Assembly (NCBI GenBank): GCA_018398805.1
Contig: JAGFBZ010000003.1
Location: 318,790-382,789 of the forward strand
Origin: Hirundichthys speculiger
Lineage: Eukaryota; Chordata; Actinopteri; Beloniformes; Exocoetidae
DNA length: 64,000 nt
Reading direction: 5' to 3'
In this document: in pieces, positions 1 through 12,136 of the stretch
How the letters are laid out: the number at the start of each line of letters is the position of its first letter
Numbering within the stretch: position 1 is the first letter of the stretch
Position numbers and translations under genes: made by a program
The notes under the pieces: model-generated
Seen by the model: the letters and a program-made list of their open reading frames with translations, nothing else
What the model was told of the DNA's origin: nothing
Database searches by the model: none

Positions 1-76
1 ATGGAGGCAGGAAGAAGGTACTTGGTATTTCTTTATTGTTATTTTTGAACCCAAACATTTCCAGGCTGAAGTATGA

Positions 77-3000
77 GGACCTGCTCCAGGGTGAGGGTCC
101 ACCTGGACATGGACCTGCTCCAGGTTCGGGGTCCACCTGGACATGGACCTGCTCCAGGGTGAGGGTCCACCTGGACATGGACCTGCCCCAGAGTCGGGGT
201 CCACCTGGACATGGACCTGCTCTAGGGTCGGGGTCCACCTGGACATGGACCTGCTCCAGAGTCGGGGTCCACCTTGACATGGACCTGCTCCAGGGTGAGG
301 GTCCACCTGGACATGGACCTGCTCTAGGGTCGGGGTCCACCTGGACATGGACCTGCTCCAGGTTTGGGGTCCACCTTGACATGGACCTGCTCCAGGGTGA
401 GGGTTCACCTGGACATGGACCTGCTCTAGGGTCGGGGTCCACCTGGACATGGACCTGCTCCAGGTTTGGGGTCCACCTTGACATGGACCTGTCCAGGGTG
501 AGGGCCACCGGACAGGACTGCTCCAGGGTCGGGTCGGACAGGACCTGCTCGGGTCCTGGGTCCACCTGGACATGGACCTGCTCCAGGGTCGGGGTCCACC
601 TGGACATGGACCTGCTCCAGGGTCAGGGTCCACCTGGACATGGACCTGCTCCAGGGTGAGGGTCCACTTGGACCTGCTCCAGGGTTGGGGTCCACCTGGA
701 CATTGACCTGCTCCAGGGTCGGGATCCATCTGGACCTGATGGACCTGCTCCAGGGTCGGGGTCCCACCTGGACATGGGGGGGGGGGGACCCTGCTCCAGG
801 GGGGTCCACTGGACATGGAACCTGCCCAGGGGGGGGTCCACCTGGACGGGACCTGCTCCAGGGTGAGGGTCCACCTGGACATGGACCTGCTCCAGGTTTG
901 GGGCTCCACTGGACATGGACCTGCTCTAGGGTCGGGGTCCACCTGGACATGGAAATGCTCCAGGTCGGGTCCACCTGGACATGGACCTGCTCCAGGGGTC
1001 GGGGGACCTGGACCTGGAGGGTCGGGGTCCACCTGGAATGACATGGACCTGCTCCAGGGTCGGGTCCACCGGACATGGACCTGTCCAAGGGTGAGGTCCA
1101 CCTGGACATGGACCTGCTCCAGGGTGAGGGTCCACCTGGACATGGACCTGCCTCCAGGGTCGGGATCCATCTGGACAAATGCTCCAGGGTCGGGGTCCAC
1201 CTGGAACGGACATGCTCCAGGGTGGGGTACCTGGACATGGGACCACCGGACATGGACCTGCTCCAGGGTGAGGTCCTGGACATGGACTGCTCCAGGGTCG
1301 GGGTCCACATGGACATGGACCTGCTCCGCTCCAGGGTGGGGTCCACCTGGACATGGACTGCTCCAGGCCCACCTGGACATGGACCTTCCAGGGTGAGGGT
1401 CCAACCTGGACCACCTGATGGACCTGGACTGCTCCAGGGTTGGGATCCACCTGGACATGGGACCTGCATCCAGGGTGGGGTCCACCTGGACATGGACCTG
1501 GGTCGGGTCCACCTGGACATGGACCTGCTCCAGGGTCGGGGTCCACCTGGACAGGACCTCCCAGGGTCCACCTGACCACCTGGACATGGACCTGCTCCAG
1601 GGTCGGGACCTGGTCGGGGGGGTCCACCTGGACATGGACCTGCTCCAGGGTCGGGGTCCACTGGACTGACCTGCTCCAGGGGGGTCCACCTGGACATGGA
1701 CTGCTCCCAGGGTCGGGATCCACCTGGACATGGACCTGCTTCCACCTGGGTGAGGGTCCACCTGGACATGACCTGCAGGGTGGGGTCACCTGGACATGGA
1801 CCTGCTCCAGGTCGGGGTCCACCTGGACATGGACCTGCCCCAGGTTCGGGTCCACCTGGACATGACCTGCTCCAGGGTGGGGTCTGGACCTGGGACCTGC
1901 TCCAGGTTTGGGGTCCACCGGACATGGACCTGCTCAGGGTCGGTCCACCTGGACATGGACCTGCCCAGGGACGGGGGTCCACCTGGGACATGGACCTGCT
2001 CCAGGGTGGAGGGTGAGGGTCCACCTGGACATGGACCTGCCCCAGGGTCGGGGTCCACCTGGACATGGACCTGCTCCAGGTCGGGGTCCACCTGACATGG
2101 ACCTGCTCCAGGGTGAGGGTCCACCTGGACATGGACCTGCTCTAGGTCGGGGTCCACATGGCCTGCTCCAGGGGGTCCACCTTGACATGGACCCTCACAG
2201 GGACCTGCTCAGGGTCGGGTCCACCTGGACATGGACCTGCTGGAGGGGTCGGGTCCACCTGGACATGGACCTGCTCCAGGTCAGGGTCCACCTGGACATG
2301 GACCTGCTCCAGGTTGGGTCACTTGACGGACCTGGACATGACCTGCTCCAGGTGAGGGTCCACCTGGACATGGACCTGCTCCAGGGTCGGGGTCCACCTG
2401 GACATGGACCTGGACATGGACCTGCTCCCAGGGTCCACCTGGACATGGACCTGCTCCAGGTTTGGGGTCCACCTGGACCATGGACCTGGACCTCAGGGTG
2501 GGGTCCACCGGACATGACCTGCCCAGTCGGGGTCCCTGGACATGACCTGCTCCAGGGTGGGGTCCACCTGGACATGGACCTGGGTCGGGGGTCCACCGGA
2601 CATGGACCTGCTCCAGGGTCGGGGTCCACCTTGACATGGACCTGCTCCAGGGTGAGGGTCCACCTGGACATGGACCTGCTCTAGGGTCGGGGTCCACCTG
2701 GACATGGACCTGCTCCAGGTGGGGTCCACCTTGACATGGACCTGCTCCAGGGTCGGGTCCACCTGGACATGGACCTGCTCTAGGGTCGGGGTCCACCTGG
2801 ACATGGACCTGCTCCAGAGTCAGGGTCCACCTGGACATGGACCTGCTCCAGGGTGAGGGTCCACTTGGACCTGCTCCAGGGTTGGGGTCCACCTGGACAT
2901 TGACCTGCTCCAGGGTCGGGATCCATCTGGACATGGACCTGCTCCAGGTCGGGGTGGAACATGGACTGGCCCACGGCCTGCTCCAGGGTGGGGTCCACCT

Positions 3001-4806
3001 GGACATGGACCTGCTCCAGGGTGAGGGTCCACCTGGACATGGACCTGCTCCAGGGTCGGGGTCCACCTGGACATGGACTTGCTCCAGGGTGAGGGTCCAC
3101 CTGGACATGGGGTCCACCTGGACTCCCAGGGTCGGGGTCCACCTGGACATGGACCTGGACATGGACCTGCTCCAGGGTCGGGGTCCACCTGGACATGGAC
3201 CTGCTCCAGGGTGGAGGGTCCACCTGGACATGGACCTGCTCCAGGGTCGGGGTCCACCTGGACATGGACCTGCTCCAGGGTCGGGGTCCACCTGGACATG
3301 GACCGCTCCAGGGTCGGGTCCACCTGGACATGGACCTGGGACCTGGGGTCGGACCTGGACATGGACCTGCTCCAGGGTCGGGGTCCACCTGGACATGGAC
3401 CTGCTCCAGGGTGGGGTCCACTGGACATGGACCTGCTCAGGGTCGGGGTCCACCTGGACATGGACATGGACTGCTCCAGGGTCGGGGTCCACCTGGACAT
3501 GGACCTGGACATGACCTGCTCCAGGGTCGGGGTCCACCTGGACATGGACCTGCTCCAGGGTGAGGGTCCACCTGGACATGGACCTGCTCCAGGGTCGGGG
3601 TCCACCTGGACATGGAGGGCTCCACCTGGTCGGGGTCCACCCTGGACATGGACCTGCTCTCCAGGGTGGGGGTCCACCTGGACATGGACCTGCTCGGGTG
3701 AGGGTCCACCTGGACATGGACCTGCTCCAGGGTCGGGGTCCACCTGGACATGGACCTGCTCCAGGGTCGGGTCCACCTGGACATGGACCTGCTCAAGGGT
3801 GAGGGTCCACCTGGACATGGACCTGCTCCAGGGTGAGGGTCCACCTGGACATGGACCTGCTCCAGGGTCGGGGTCCACCTGGACATGGACCTGCTCCAGG
3901 GGGGGTCCACCTGGACATGACCTGCTCCAGGGTCGGGGGTCGGACCTGGGGGTCCACCTGGACATGGACCTGCTCCAGGTTCGGGGTCCACCTGGACATG
4001 GACCTGCTCCAGGGTGGGGCCACCTGGACATGGACCTGCTCCAGGGTGGGGTCCACCTGGACATGGACATGCTCCAGGGTGAGGGTCCACCTGGACATGG
4101 ACCTGCTCCAGGGTCGGGGTCCACCTGGACATGGACCTGCTCCAGGGTGAGGGTCCACCTGGACATGGACCTGCTCTAGGGTCGGGTCCACCTGGACATG
4201 GACCTGCTCCAGGTTTGGGGTCCACCTGGACATGGACCTGCTCAGGGTGGGTCCACCTGGACATGGACCTGCTCCAGGTCGGGTCCACCTGGACATGGAC
4301 CTGCTCCAGGGTCGGGGTCCACCTGGACATGGACCTGCTCCAGGGTGGGTCCACCTGGACATGGACCTGCTCCAGGGTCGGGGTCCACCTGGACATGGAC
4401 CTGCTCCAGGGTCAGGGTCCACCTGGACATGGACCTGACATCCTGCTCCAGGGTCGGGGTCCACCTGGACATGGACCTCCCAGGGGGGTCCACTGGACAT
4501 GGACTTGGACATGCAGGGTCGGATCCACCTGGACATGGACCTGGGTGGGTCCACCTGGACATGGACTGCTCCAAGGGTGAGGGTCCACTGGACATGGACC
4601 TGCTCCAGGGTGAGGGTCCACCTGGACATGGACCTGCTCCAGGGTCGGGGTCCACCTGGACATGGACCTGCTCCAGGGTCGGGTCCATGGACATGGAAGG
4701 ACTGGACATGGACCTGCTCCAGGGTCGGGGTCCACCTGGCCACGGACATGGACATGGACCTGCTCCAGGGTGAGTGTCCACCTGGACATGGATGGACCTG
4801 CTCCAG
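77..4806. repeat. 34-bp minisatellite array, about 139 units
   Basis: Head-to-tail units of 34 bp that include GGTCCACCTGGACATGG followed by a CTGCTCCAGGGT block; the last bases vary (GAGG or CGGG). Because 34 is not a multiple of 3 and the unit lacks stops, long frames open on both strands with a 34-residue period; none is credible as a protein. Each unit holds the E-box CACCTG. The first and last parts are regular, whereas the middle carries many 1-4 base deletions. Confidence 0.95.
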
Positions 4807-5170
4807 AGGCTGGTTCTCTTCACGTCTGAGCTGCAGTCAGTTTGTGTAATTACAGCATTTAAACTGAAGATGGCGTCAAAGTTTCATTTAACGGTCTGAT
4901 TGTCTCCATTCAGCAGGAACCATCACAGCTACAGAACCTGAACAGAAACTTTAAAAACCGGAGCAGAACCTCTGCTACGCCCCTCAGACGACTGGCTTTC
5001 TCTTTTCAACCTTAGACCTGATACAGAACCCAGAACTGGTTCTGTCTCTGTCCAGACTATGCAGGTGTTTAGATCCCAGCAGCCACCAGGGGGCCCCCAA
5101 GAACCAGACCAGGATCAAGATCCAGTAAGAACATGTGAGAACTTCACTGTGATTAACTGAAGCTGGGACT
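4807..5170. other. non-repetitive spacer between two arrays
   Basis: Ordinary-looking sequence without an open frame or splice-bounded exon that I can support. No transposon ends or structural RNA were recognised. Confidence 0.5.
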
Positions 5171-6883
5171 GGTCCAGGTCTCTATCTAGTCCTCTGATCC
5201 AGGTCTCTATCTAGTCCCCTGGTCCAGGTCTGTGTCTAGTCCCCTGGTCCAGGTCTCTATCTAGTCCCCTGGTCCAGGTCTCTATCTAGTCCCCTGGTCC
5301 AGGTCTCTATCTAGTCCCCTGGTCCAGGTCTGTATCTAGTCCCCTGGTCCAGGTCTCTAGTCCTGTCCAGTCCCCCCCTGTCCAGGTCTGTGTCTAGTCC
5401 CCTTGTCCCCTGTCAGGTCTCTATCTAGTCCCCTGGTCCAGGTCTCTATCTAGTCCCCTGGTCCAGGTCTGTCTAGTCCGAGTCTGTGTCTAGTCCTTGT
5501 CCAGGTCTGTGTCTAGTCCCCTGGTCCAGGTCTGTGTCTAGTCCCCTGGTCCAGGTCTGTGTCTAGTCCCCTGGTCCAGGTCTGTGTCTAGTCCCCCTGG
5601 TCCAGGTCTGTGTCTAGTCCCCTGTCCAGGTCCCCGGTCCAGGTCTCTATCTAGTCCAGTCTTCTAGTCCCCTGGTCCAGGTCCTGGTTCTAGTCCCCTG
5701 GTCCAGGTCTGTGTCCTAGTCCTGGTCTGGTCCCAGGTCTGTATCTAGTCCCTGGTCCAGGTCTCTATCCCTAGGTCCCCTGGTCCAGGTCTGTATCTAG
5801 GTCTGTGTCCCTGGTCCAGGTCTGGTGTCTAGTCCGGTCCAGGTCTCTATCTAGTCCCCTGTCCAGTCTGTATCTAGTCCCCGGTCCAGGTCTCTATTGT
5901 CAGGTCCTAGTCCTGTCCAGGTCTCTATCTAGTGTCCCAGGTGTCCCCTGGTCCAGGGCTTATCTAGTCTCCTGGTCCTGTATCTAGTCCTCCTGGGTCC
6001 AGGTCTGTGTCTAGTCCCCTGGTCCAGGTCTGTGTCAAGTCCCCTGGTCCAGGTCTGTGTCTAGTCCTCTGGTCCAGGTCTGTGTAGTCCCCTGGTCCAG
6101 GTCTCTATCTAGTCCCCTGGTCCAGGTCTCTATCTAGTCCCTGGTCCAGGTCTGTATCTAGTCCCCTGGTCCAGGTCTGTGTCTAGTCCCCTGGTCCAGG
6201 TCTCTATCTAGTCCCCTGGTCCAGGTCTGTATCTAGTCCCCTGGTCCAGGTCTCTATCTAGTCTCCCTGGTCCAGGTCTGTGTCTAGTCCCCTGGTCCAG
6301 GTCTGTGTCTAGTCCCCTGGTCCAGGTCTCTATCTAGTCCCCTGGTCCAGGTCTGTGTCTAGTCCCCCCTCGGTCCAGGTCTGTGTCTAGTCCCCTGGTC
6401 CAGGTCTGTATCTAGTCCCCTGGTCCGGTTCTATCTAGTCCCCTGGTCCTCTATCCTGGTCCAGTCTGGTCTATCTAGTCCCCTGGTCCAGGTCTGTGTC
6501 CTATCCCCCCCTGTCCAGGTATCTAGTCCATGGTCCTCTATCTAGTCCCCTGGTCCAGGTCTGTGTCTAGTCCCCTGGTCCAGGTCTGTGTCTAGTCCCC
6601 TGGTCCAGGTCTCTATCTAGTCCCCTGGTCCAGGTCTCTATCTAGTCCCTGGTCCAGGTCTGTGTCTAGTCCCCTGGTCCAGGTCTCTATCTAGTCCCCT
6701 GGTCCAGGTCTCTATCTAGTCCCCTGGTCCAGGTCTCTATCTAGTCCCCTGGTCCAGGTCTGGTCCAGGTCTTATCTAGTCCCCTGGTCTCGTCCCCTGG
6801 TCCAGGTCTGTGTCTAGTCCCCTGGTCCAGGTCTGTATCTAGTCCCCTGGTCCAGGTCTCTATCTAGTCCCCTGGTCCAGGTC
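5171..6883. repeat. 25-bp minisatellite array, about 68 units
   Basis: Unit of 25 bp containing CCCCTGGTCCAGGTCT then an ATCTAGT end, with three common versions of the middle (CTCTATCTAG, CTGTATCTAG, CTGTGTCTAG). Clean stretches (5171-5345, 6000-6400, 6540-6883) alternate with blocks full of small indels (5345-6000, 6400-6540). An isolated copy of the same unit lies at 12111-12135. Confidence 0.95.
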
Positions 6884-6954
6884 AATTCCAGAAAGCACTT
6901 ACGTGTTCAAGTTACGTCGGTTTAGCACGCGCATTGCAGTTGTAAAGAACAATG

Positions 6955-7950
6955 GAGGTGGAGGAATCAGGCGGACCCATCAGGTAGACCCATCAGGTGG
7001 GGGCATCAGGTGGAGGCATCAGGTGGAGGCATCAGGTGGACCCATCAGGTGGAGGAATCAGGTGGACCCATCAGGTGGGGGCATCAGGTGGAGGCATCAG
7101 GTGGAGGAATCATCAGGGTGGAGGCAATCAGGTGAGGGTCATCAGTGGGGCATCAGGTGGACCCATCAGGTGGGGGACATCAGGTGGACATCAGTGGGGC
7201 ATCAGGTGGAGGCATCAGGTGGACCAGTGGGGGCATCAGTGGAGCATCAGGTGGACCCATCAGGTGGACAGGTGGACCCATCAGGTGGGGCATCAGGTGG
7301 ACCCTCAGGTGGGGCATCAGGTGGGACCCATCAGGTGGAGGAATCAGGTGGACCCATCAGGTGGGGCATCAGGTGAGGCCATCAGTGGACATCAGGTGGA
7401 CCCTCAGGTGGAGGCATCAGGTGGAGGCATCAGGTGGAGGCATCAGGTGGACCCATCAGGTGGACCCATCAGGTGGACCCATCAGGTGGGGTGGACCCAT
7501 CAGGTGGGGCATCAGGTGGACCATCAGGTGGACCCATCAGGTATCAGGTGACCCCATCAGGTGGACCCATCAGGCATCAGGTGGAACCCATCAGGGAGGC
7601 ATAGGTCAGGTGACCCATCATGGGACCCATCAGTGGACCCATCAGGTGGACCCATCAGGTGGAGGCATCAGGTGGAGGCATCAGGTGGAGGCATCAGGTG
7701 GAGGCATCAGGTGGGGGCATCAGGTAGACCCATCAGGTAGACCCATCAGGTGGACCCATCAGGTGGACCCATCAGGTGGACCATCAGGTGGATCAGGTGG
7801 AGGCATCAGGTGGAGGCATCAGGTAGACCCATCAGGTAGACCCATCAGGTGGACCCATCAGGTGGACCCATCAGGTAGAACCATCAGGTGGACCCATCAG
7901 GTGGACCCATCAGGTGGACCCATCAGGTGGACCCATCAGGTGGACATCAG
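6955..7950. repeat. 13-bp minisatellite array, about 75 units
   Basis: Two interleaved 13-bp versions, ATCAGGTGGAGGC and ATCAGGTGGACCC, the second sometimes with AGGTAGACCC. Nearly every unit contains the E-box CAGGTG. Frames stay open with a 13-residue period. The array ends about 70 bp before the donor side of the unknown gene's exon at 8022. Confidence 0.95.
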
Positions 7951-8021
7951 GACTCCTTCAGAGTTTTACCTCCAGCAGAAACCTGTCCAGGGCCCTCAGA
8001 GTTAGCATCAGCGCTGCTTAC

Positions 8022-8353
8022 CTGTACATCATCCCCGTCAGGTAGGAGACGCTGTCTCTGAGCGAGACGTGGTTCATCCTCAGGAAGTCCTCCAGGTTCT
8101 TGAGCTGGGCGGCGGCCCGGACCTCCTTCAGGCGCTGGATCTCTGCTAGCTGGCGGCCGCGCTGGCGCTTCTCCTCCTGCTCCAGCGTCTGCTCCGGCAG
8201 GAAGCAGCTCAGGCCGGCCTGGATGCTCTCGCTCATGGACAGCAGCGACAGCATCCTGCTTCCGGAACCTTCGCTGCTGCTGACGCTGCCGCTTCGGTGA
8301 AGCCCGCCGACGCTGTCGCTCCTGCCAGGCGGGGCCCCTCCAGGTCTGGGGAT
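8022..8353 (-). CDS. second coding exon of the unidentified gene; basic coiled-coil-like segment
   Basis: A 332-nt exon between a long pyrimidine-rich acceptor ending CCCCCAG and the consensus donor CAG|GTAAGC (phase 2). It encodes 110 residues: a Pro/Gly/Ser-rich start (IPRPGGAPPGRSDS, SVSSSEGSGS), then MLSLLSMSESIQAGL, an EQEEKRQRGRQLAEIQRLKE stretch likely to be a charged helix or coiled coil, and LEDFLRMNHVSLRDSVSYL. No signal peptide or membrane segment is visible. Codon use is GC-rich and base composition differs sharply from the flanking repeats, as expected for a real exon. The gene continues left of the window. I cannot assign a family; a cytoplasmic scaffold is only a guess from composition. 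Confidence 0.72.
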
Positions 8354-8622
8354 CTGGGGGGAGACGGGGGGGGGCAGACAGGATAATGACTCATCAGGTC
8401 ATGAGCTCTTCAGAGGAACATCTGGCTCTGATTTACCGCTGACCTCGTTAACGTAACGGGTCTTTAGGTTACCGCCAGCTGATGAGCAGATGACCCGACA
8501 TTTTTAATTTCTCCAGTCATGAGACAATAAACAGAAGCTTCAGATGAAGAGGACAAAGCTCAGCTTCAGTCCTGCAAAGATGATTCCGGATAAACCGAAG
8601 CCTCCTCCAACAGGAAGCTACC
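8354..8622. other. start of the unidentified gene's intron 1 (acceptor side)
   Basis: Contains the G-rich (plus strand) complement of the polypyrimidine tract of the exon at 8353 and about 230 bp of unremarkable intron sequence. Confidence 0.5.
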
Positions 8623-11600
8623 AGCTGCTACAAACCTGCTAGCAGGTTGAAGCTAACCTGCACATCTGGGGCCTTCATGAGCTGCTACAAACCTGCTAGC
8701 AGGTTAAAGCTAATCTGCAAATCTCGTGCTTTCATGAGCTGCTACAAACCTGCTAGCAGGTTGACGCTAACCCGCACATCTGGGGCCTTCATGAGCTGCT
8801 ACAAACCTGCTAGCAGGTTGAAGCTAATCCGCACATCTGGGGCCTTCATGAGCTGCTACAAACCTGCTAGCAGGTTGAAGCTAACCCACACATCTGGGGC
8901 CTTCATGAGCTGCTACAAACCTGCTAGCAGGTTGAAGCTAATCCACCACATCTGGGGCCTTCATGAGCTGCTACAAACCTGCTAGCAGGTTGAAGCTAAC
9001 CCACACATGTGGGGCCTTCATGAGCTGCTACAAACCTGCTAGCAGGTTGAAGCTAACCCGCACATCTGGGGCCTTCATGAGCTGCTACAAACCTGCTAGC
9101 AGGTTGAAGCTAACCCACACATCTGGGGCCTTCATGAAGCTGCAAACCGCTAGCAGGTTGAAGCTAACCTGGGGCTGCTACAAACCTGCTAGCAGGTTGA
9201 AGCTAACCCGCACATCTGGGGCCTTCATGAGCTGCTACAAACCTGCTAGCAGGTTGAAGCTAACCCGCACATCTGGGGCCTTCATGAGCTGCTACAAACC
9301 TGCTAGCAGGTTGAAGCTAACCCGCACATCTGGGGCCTTCATGAGCTGCTACAAACCTGCTAGCAGGTTGAAGCTAATCCGCACATCTGGGGCCTTCATG
9401 AGCTGCTACAAATCTGCTAGCAGGTTGAAGCTAATCCGCACATCTGGGGCCTTTATGTGATGCTACAAACCTGCTAGCAGGTTGAAGCTAACCCGCACAT
9501 CTGGGGCCTTCATGAGCTGCTACAAACCTGCTAGCAGGTTGAAGCTAACCCGCACATCTGGGGCCTTCTGGCTTGAGCTGCTACCTGCTAGCAGGTTCCT
9601 AATCCGCACATCTGGGGCCTTCATGAGCTGCTAAACCTGCTAGCAGGTTGAAGCTAACCCCGCACATCTGGGGCCTTCATGAGCTGCTACAAAACCTGCT
9701 AGCAGGGTTGCTAAGCCCGCACATCTGGGGCCTTCATGAGCTGCTACAAACCTGCTAGCAGGTTGAAGCTAATCCGCACATCTGGGGCCTTCATGAGCTG
9801 CTACAAACCTGCTAGCAGGTTGAAGCTAACCGCACATCTGGGGCCTTCATGAGCTGCTACACCTGCAGGGCCTCATGAGCTGCTACAAACCTGCTAGCAG
9901 GTTGAAGCTAATCCACACATCTGGGGCCTTCATGAGCTGCTACAAACCTGCTAGCAGGTTGAAGCTAATCCGCACATCTGGGGCCTTCATGAGCTGCTAA
10001 AGCAAACCTGCTAGCTAGCAGTTGAAGCTAACCCGCACATCTGGGGCCTTCATGAGCTGCTACAAACCTGCTAGCAGGTTGAAGCTAACCCACACATCTG
10101 GGGCCTTCATGAGCTGGTCCAAACCTGCTAGCAGGTTGAAGCTAACCCGCACATCTGGGCCTCATGAGCTGCTACAAACCTGCTAGCAGGTTGAGCTAAC
10201 CCACCATCTGGGGCCTTCATGAGCTGCTACCAACTGCTAGCAGGTTTGAAGCTAACCCCACATCTGGGGCCTTCATGAGCTGGTCCAAACCTGCTAGCAG
10301 GTTGAAGCTAACCTGCACATCTGGGGCCTTCATGAGCTGCTACAAACCTGCTAGCAGGTTGAAGCTAACCCGCACATCTGGGCCTTCATGAGCTGGTCCA
10401 AACCTGCTAGCAGGTTGAAGCTAACCGCACATCTGGGGCCTTCATGAGCTGCTACAACCTGCTAGCAGGTTGAAGCTACCCACACTCTGGGCCTTCATGA
10501 GCTGCTACAAAAACCTGTTAGCAGGTTAAAGCTAACCCTCACATCTGGGGCCTCATGAGCTGCTACAATTCTGCTAGCAGGTTGAAGCTAACCCAACATC
10601 TGGGGCCTTCAGCTGAACCCGCTGGGCTTCATAAGCTGATAAAACCTGCTAGCAGGTTGAAGCTAACCCGCACATCTGGGCCTTCATGAGCTGCTACAAA
10701 CCTGCTAGCAGGTTGAAGCTAACCCGCACATCTGGGGCCTTCATGAGCTGGTCTCAAACCTGCTAGCAGGTTGAAGCTAACCCGCACATCTGGGGCCTTC
10801 ATGAGCTGCTACAAACCTGCTAGCAGGTTGAAGCTAACCCGCACATCTGGGGCCTTCATGAGCTGCTACAAACCTGCTAGCAGGTTGAAGCTAACCCGCA
10901 CATCTGGGGCCTTCATGAGCTGCTACAAACCTGCTAGCAGGTTGAAGCTAACCCGCACATCTGGGGCCTTCATGAGCTGCTACAAACCTGCTAGCATGAG
11001 CTGCTACAAACCTGCTAGCAGGTTGAAGCTAACCCACACATCTGGGGCCTTCATGAGCTGCTACAAACCTGCTAGCAGGTTGAAGGTAACCCGCACATCT
11101 GGGCCTTCGTGAGCTGGTCCAAACCTGCTAGCAGGTTGAAGCTAACCCGCACATCTGGGCCTTCATGAGCTGCTACAAACCTGCTAGCATGAGCTGCTAC
11201 AAACCTGCTAGCAGGTTGAAGCTAACCCACACATCTGGGGCCTTCATGAGCTGCTACAAACCTGCTAGCAGGTTGAAGCTAACCCGCACATCTGGGGCCT
11301 TCTGAGCCTACAAACGCTAGCAGGTTGAAGCTAACCCACAATGGGTTCATGAGCTGCTACAAACCTGCTAGCAGGTTGAAGCTAACCCGCACATCTGGGG
11401 CCTTCATGAGCTGCTACAAACCTGCTAGCAGGTTGAAGCTAACCGCACATCTGGGGCCTTCATGAGCTGCTACAAACCTGCTAGCAGGTTGAAGCTAACC
11501 CACACTTCTGGGGCCTTCATGAGCTGCTACAAACCTGCTAGCAGGTTGAAGCTAACCCGCACATCTGGGCCTTCATGAGCTGCTACAAACCTGCTAGCAG

Positions 11601-11931
11601 GTTGAAGCTAACCCGCACATCTGGGCCTTCATGAGCTGGTCCAAACCTGCTAGCAGGTTGAAGCTAACCCGCACATCTGGGGCCTTCATGAGCTGCTACA
11701 AACCTGCTAGCAGGTTGAAGCTAACCTGCACATCTGGTGCCTTCATGAGCTGCTACAAACCTGCTAGCAGGTTGAAGCTAACCTGCACATCTGGGGCCTT
11801 CATGAGCTGCTACAAACCTGCTAGCAGGTTGAAGCTAACCCACACATCTGGGGCCTTCATGAGCTGCTACAAACCTGCTAGCAGGTTGAAGCTAACCCAC
11901 ACATCTGGGGCCTTCATGAGCTGGTCCAAAC
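8623..11931. repeat. 57-bp array with a 16-bp palindrome in each unit, about 58 units
   Basis: Units of 57 bp carry GAGCTGCTACAAACCTGC, then the rest of the palindrome and CACATCTGGGGCCTTCATGA. AACCTGCTAGCAGGTT is a perfect 16-bp palindrome present in nearly every unit. Since 57 is a multiple of 3, the same 19-residue phrase repeats in one frame wherever indels are absent. Outer copies are nearly uniform; copies between about 9540 and 10770 carry many small deletions. Variants end GAGCTGGTCC instead of GAGCTGCTAC. It lies in intron 1 of the unknown gene. Confidence 0.95.
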
Positions 11932-12110
11932 TTGGATCCTGGCATGTGTTGCATGAGACAGATGTTGGACCGGGTGGGTGTTGTGAGGGCCCGGTGTGGC
12001 CCCTGAACCCAAAGACAATCCAGATCAGGTTCATGTCTGGAGGACACGAGGCGGCGTTCAGGTTCTCCCTCAGCTTGGGTCAACGCTGTCAGTCATTGAC
12101 TTAGACTCAC

Positions 12111-12135
12111 CTGGTCCAGGTCTCTATATAGTCCA
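12111..12135. repeat. isolated copy of the 25-bp unit of 5171-6883
   Basis: CCTGGTCCAGGTCTCTATAT followed by AGTCC differs from the distant array unit at about one position (TATATAG for TATCTAG). It lies directly beside the first 31-bp unit of the next array, about 5.2 kb from its relatives. Confidence 0.75.
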
Positions 12136-12136
12136 C

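Noticed and set aside
426..4823. Long Pro/Gly/Trp/Ser-rich frames on both strands
   Set aside because: By-products of the stop-free 34-bp repeat, open on both strands at once with a 34-residue period.
10771..12104. In-frame 19-residue repeat protein from the 57-bp array
   Set aside because: 57 is a multiple of 3, so the phrase repeats automatically; frames are broken by indels elsewhere in the array, and there are no splice signals or non-repeat coding flanks.
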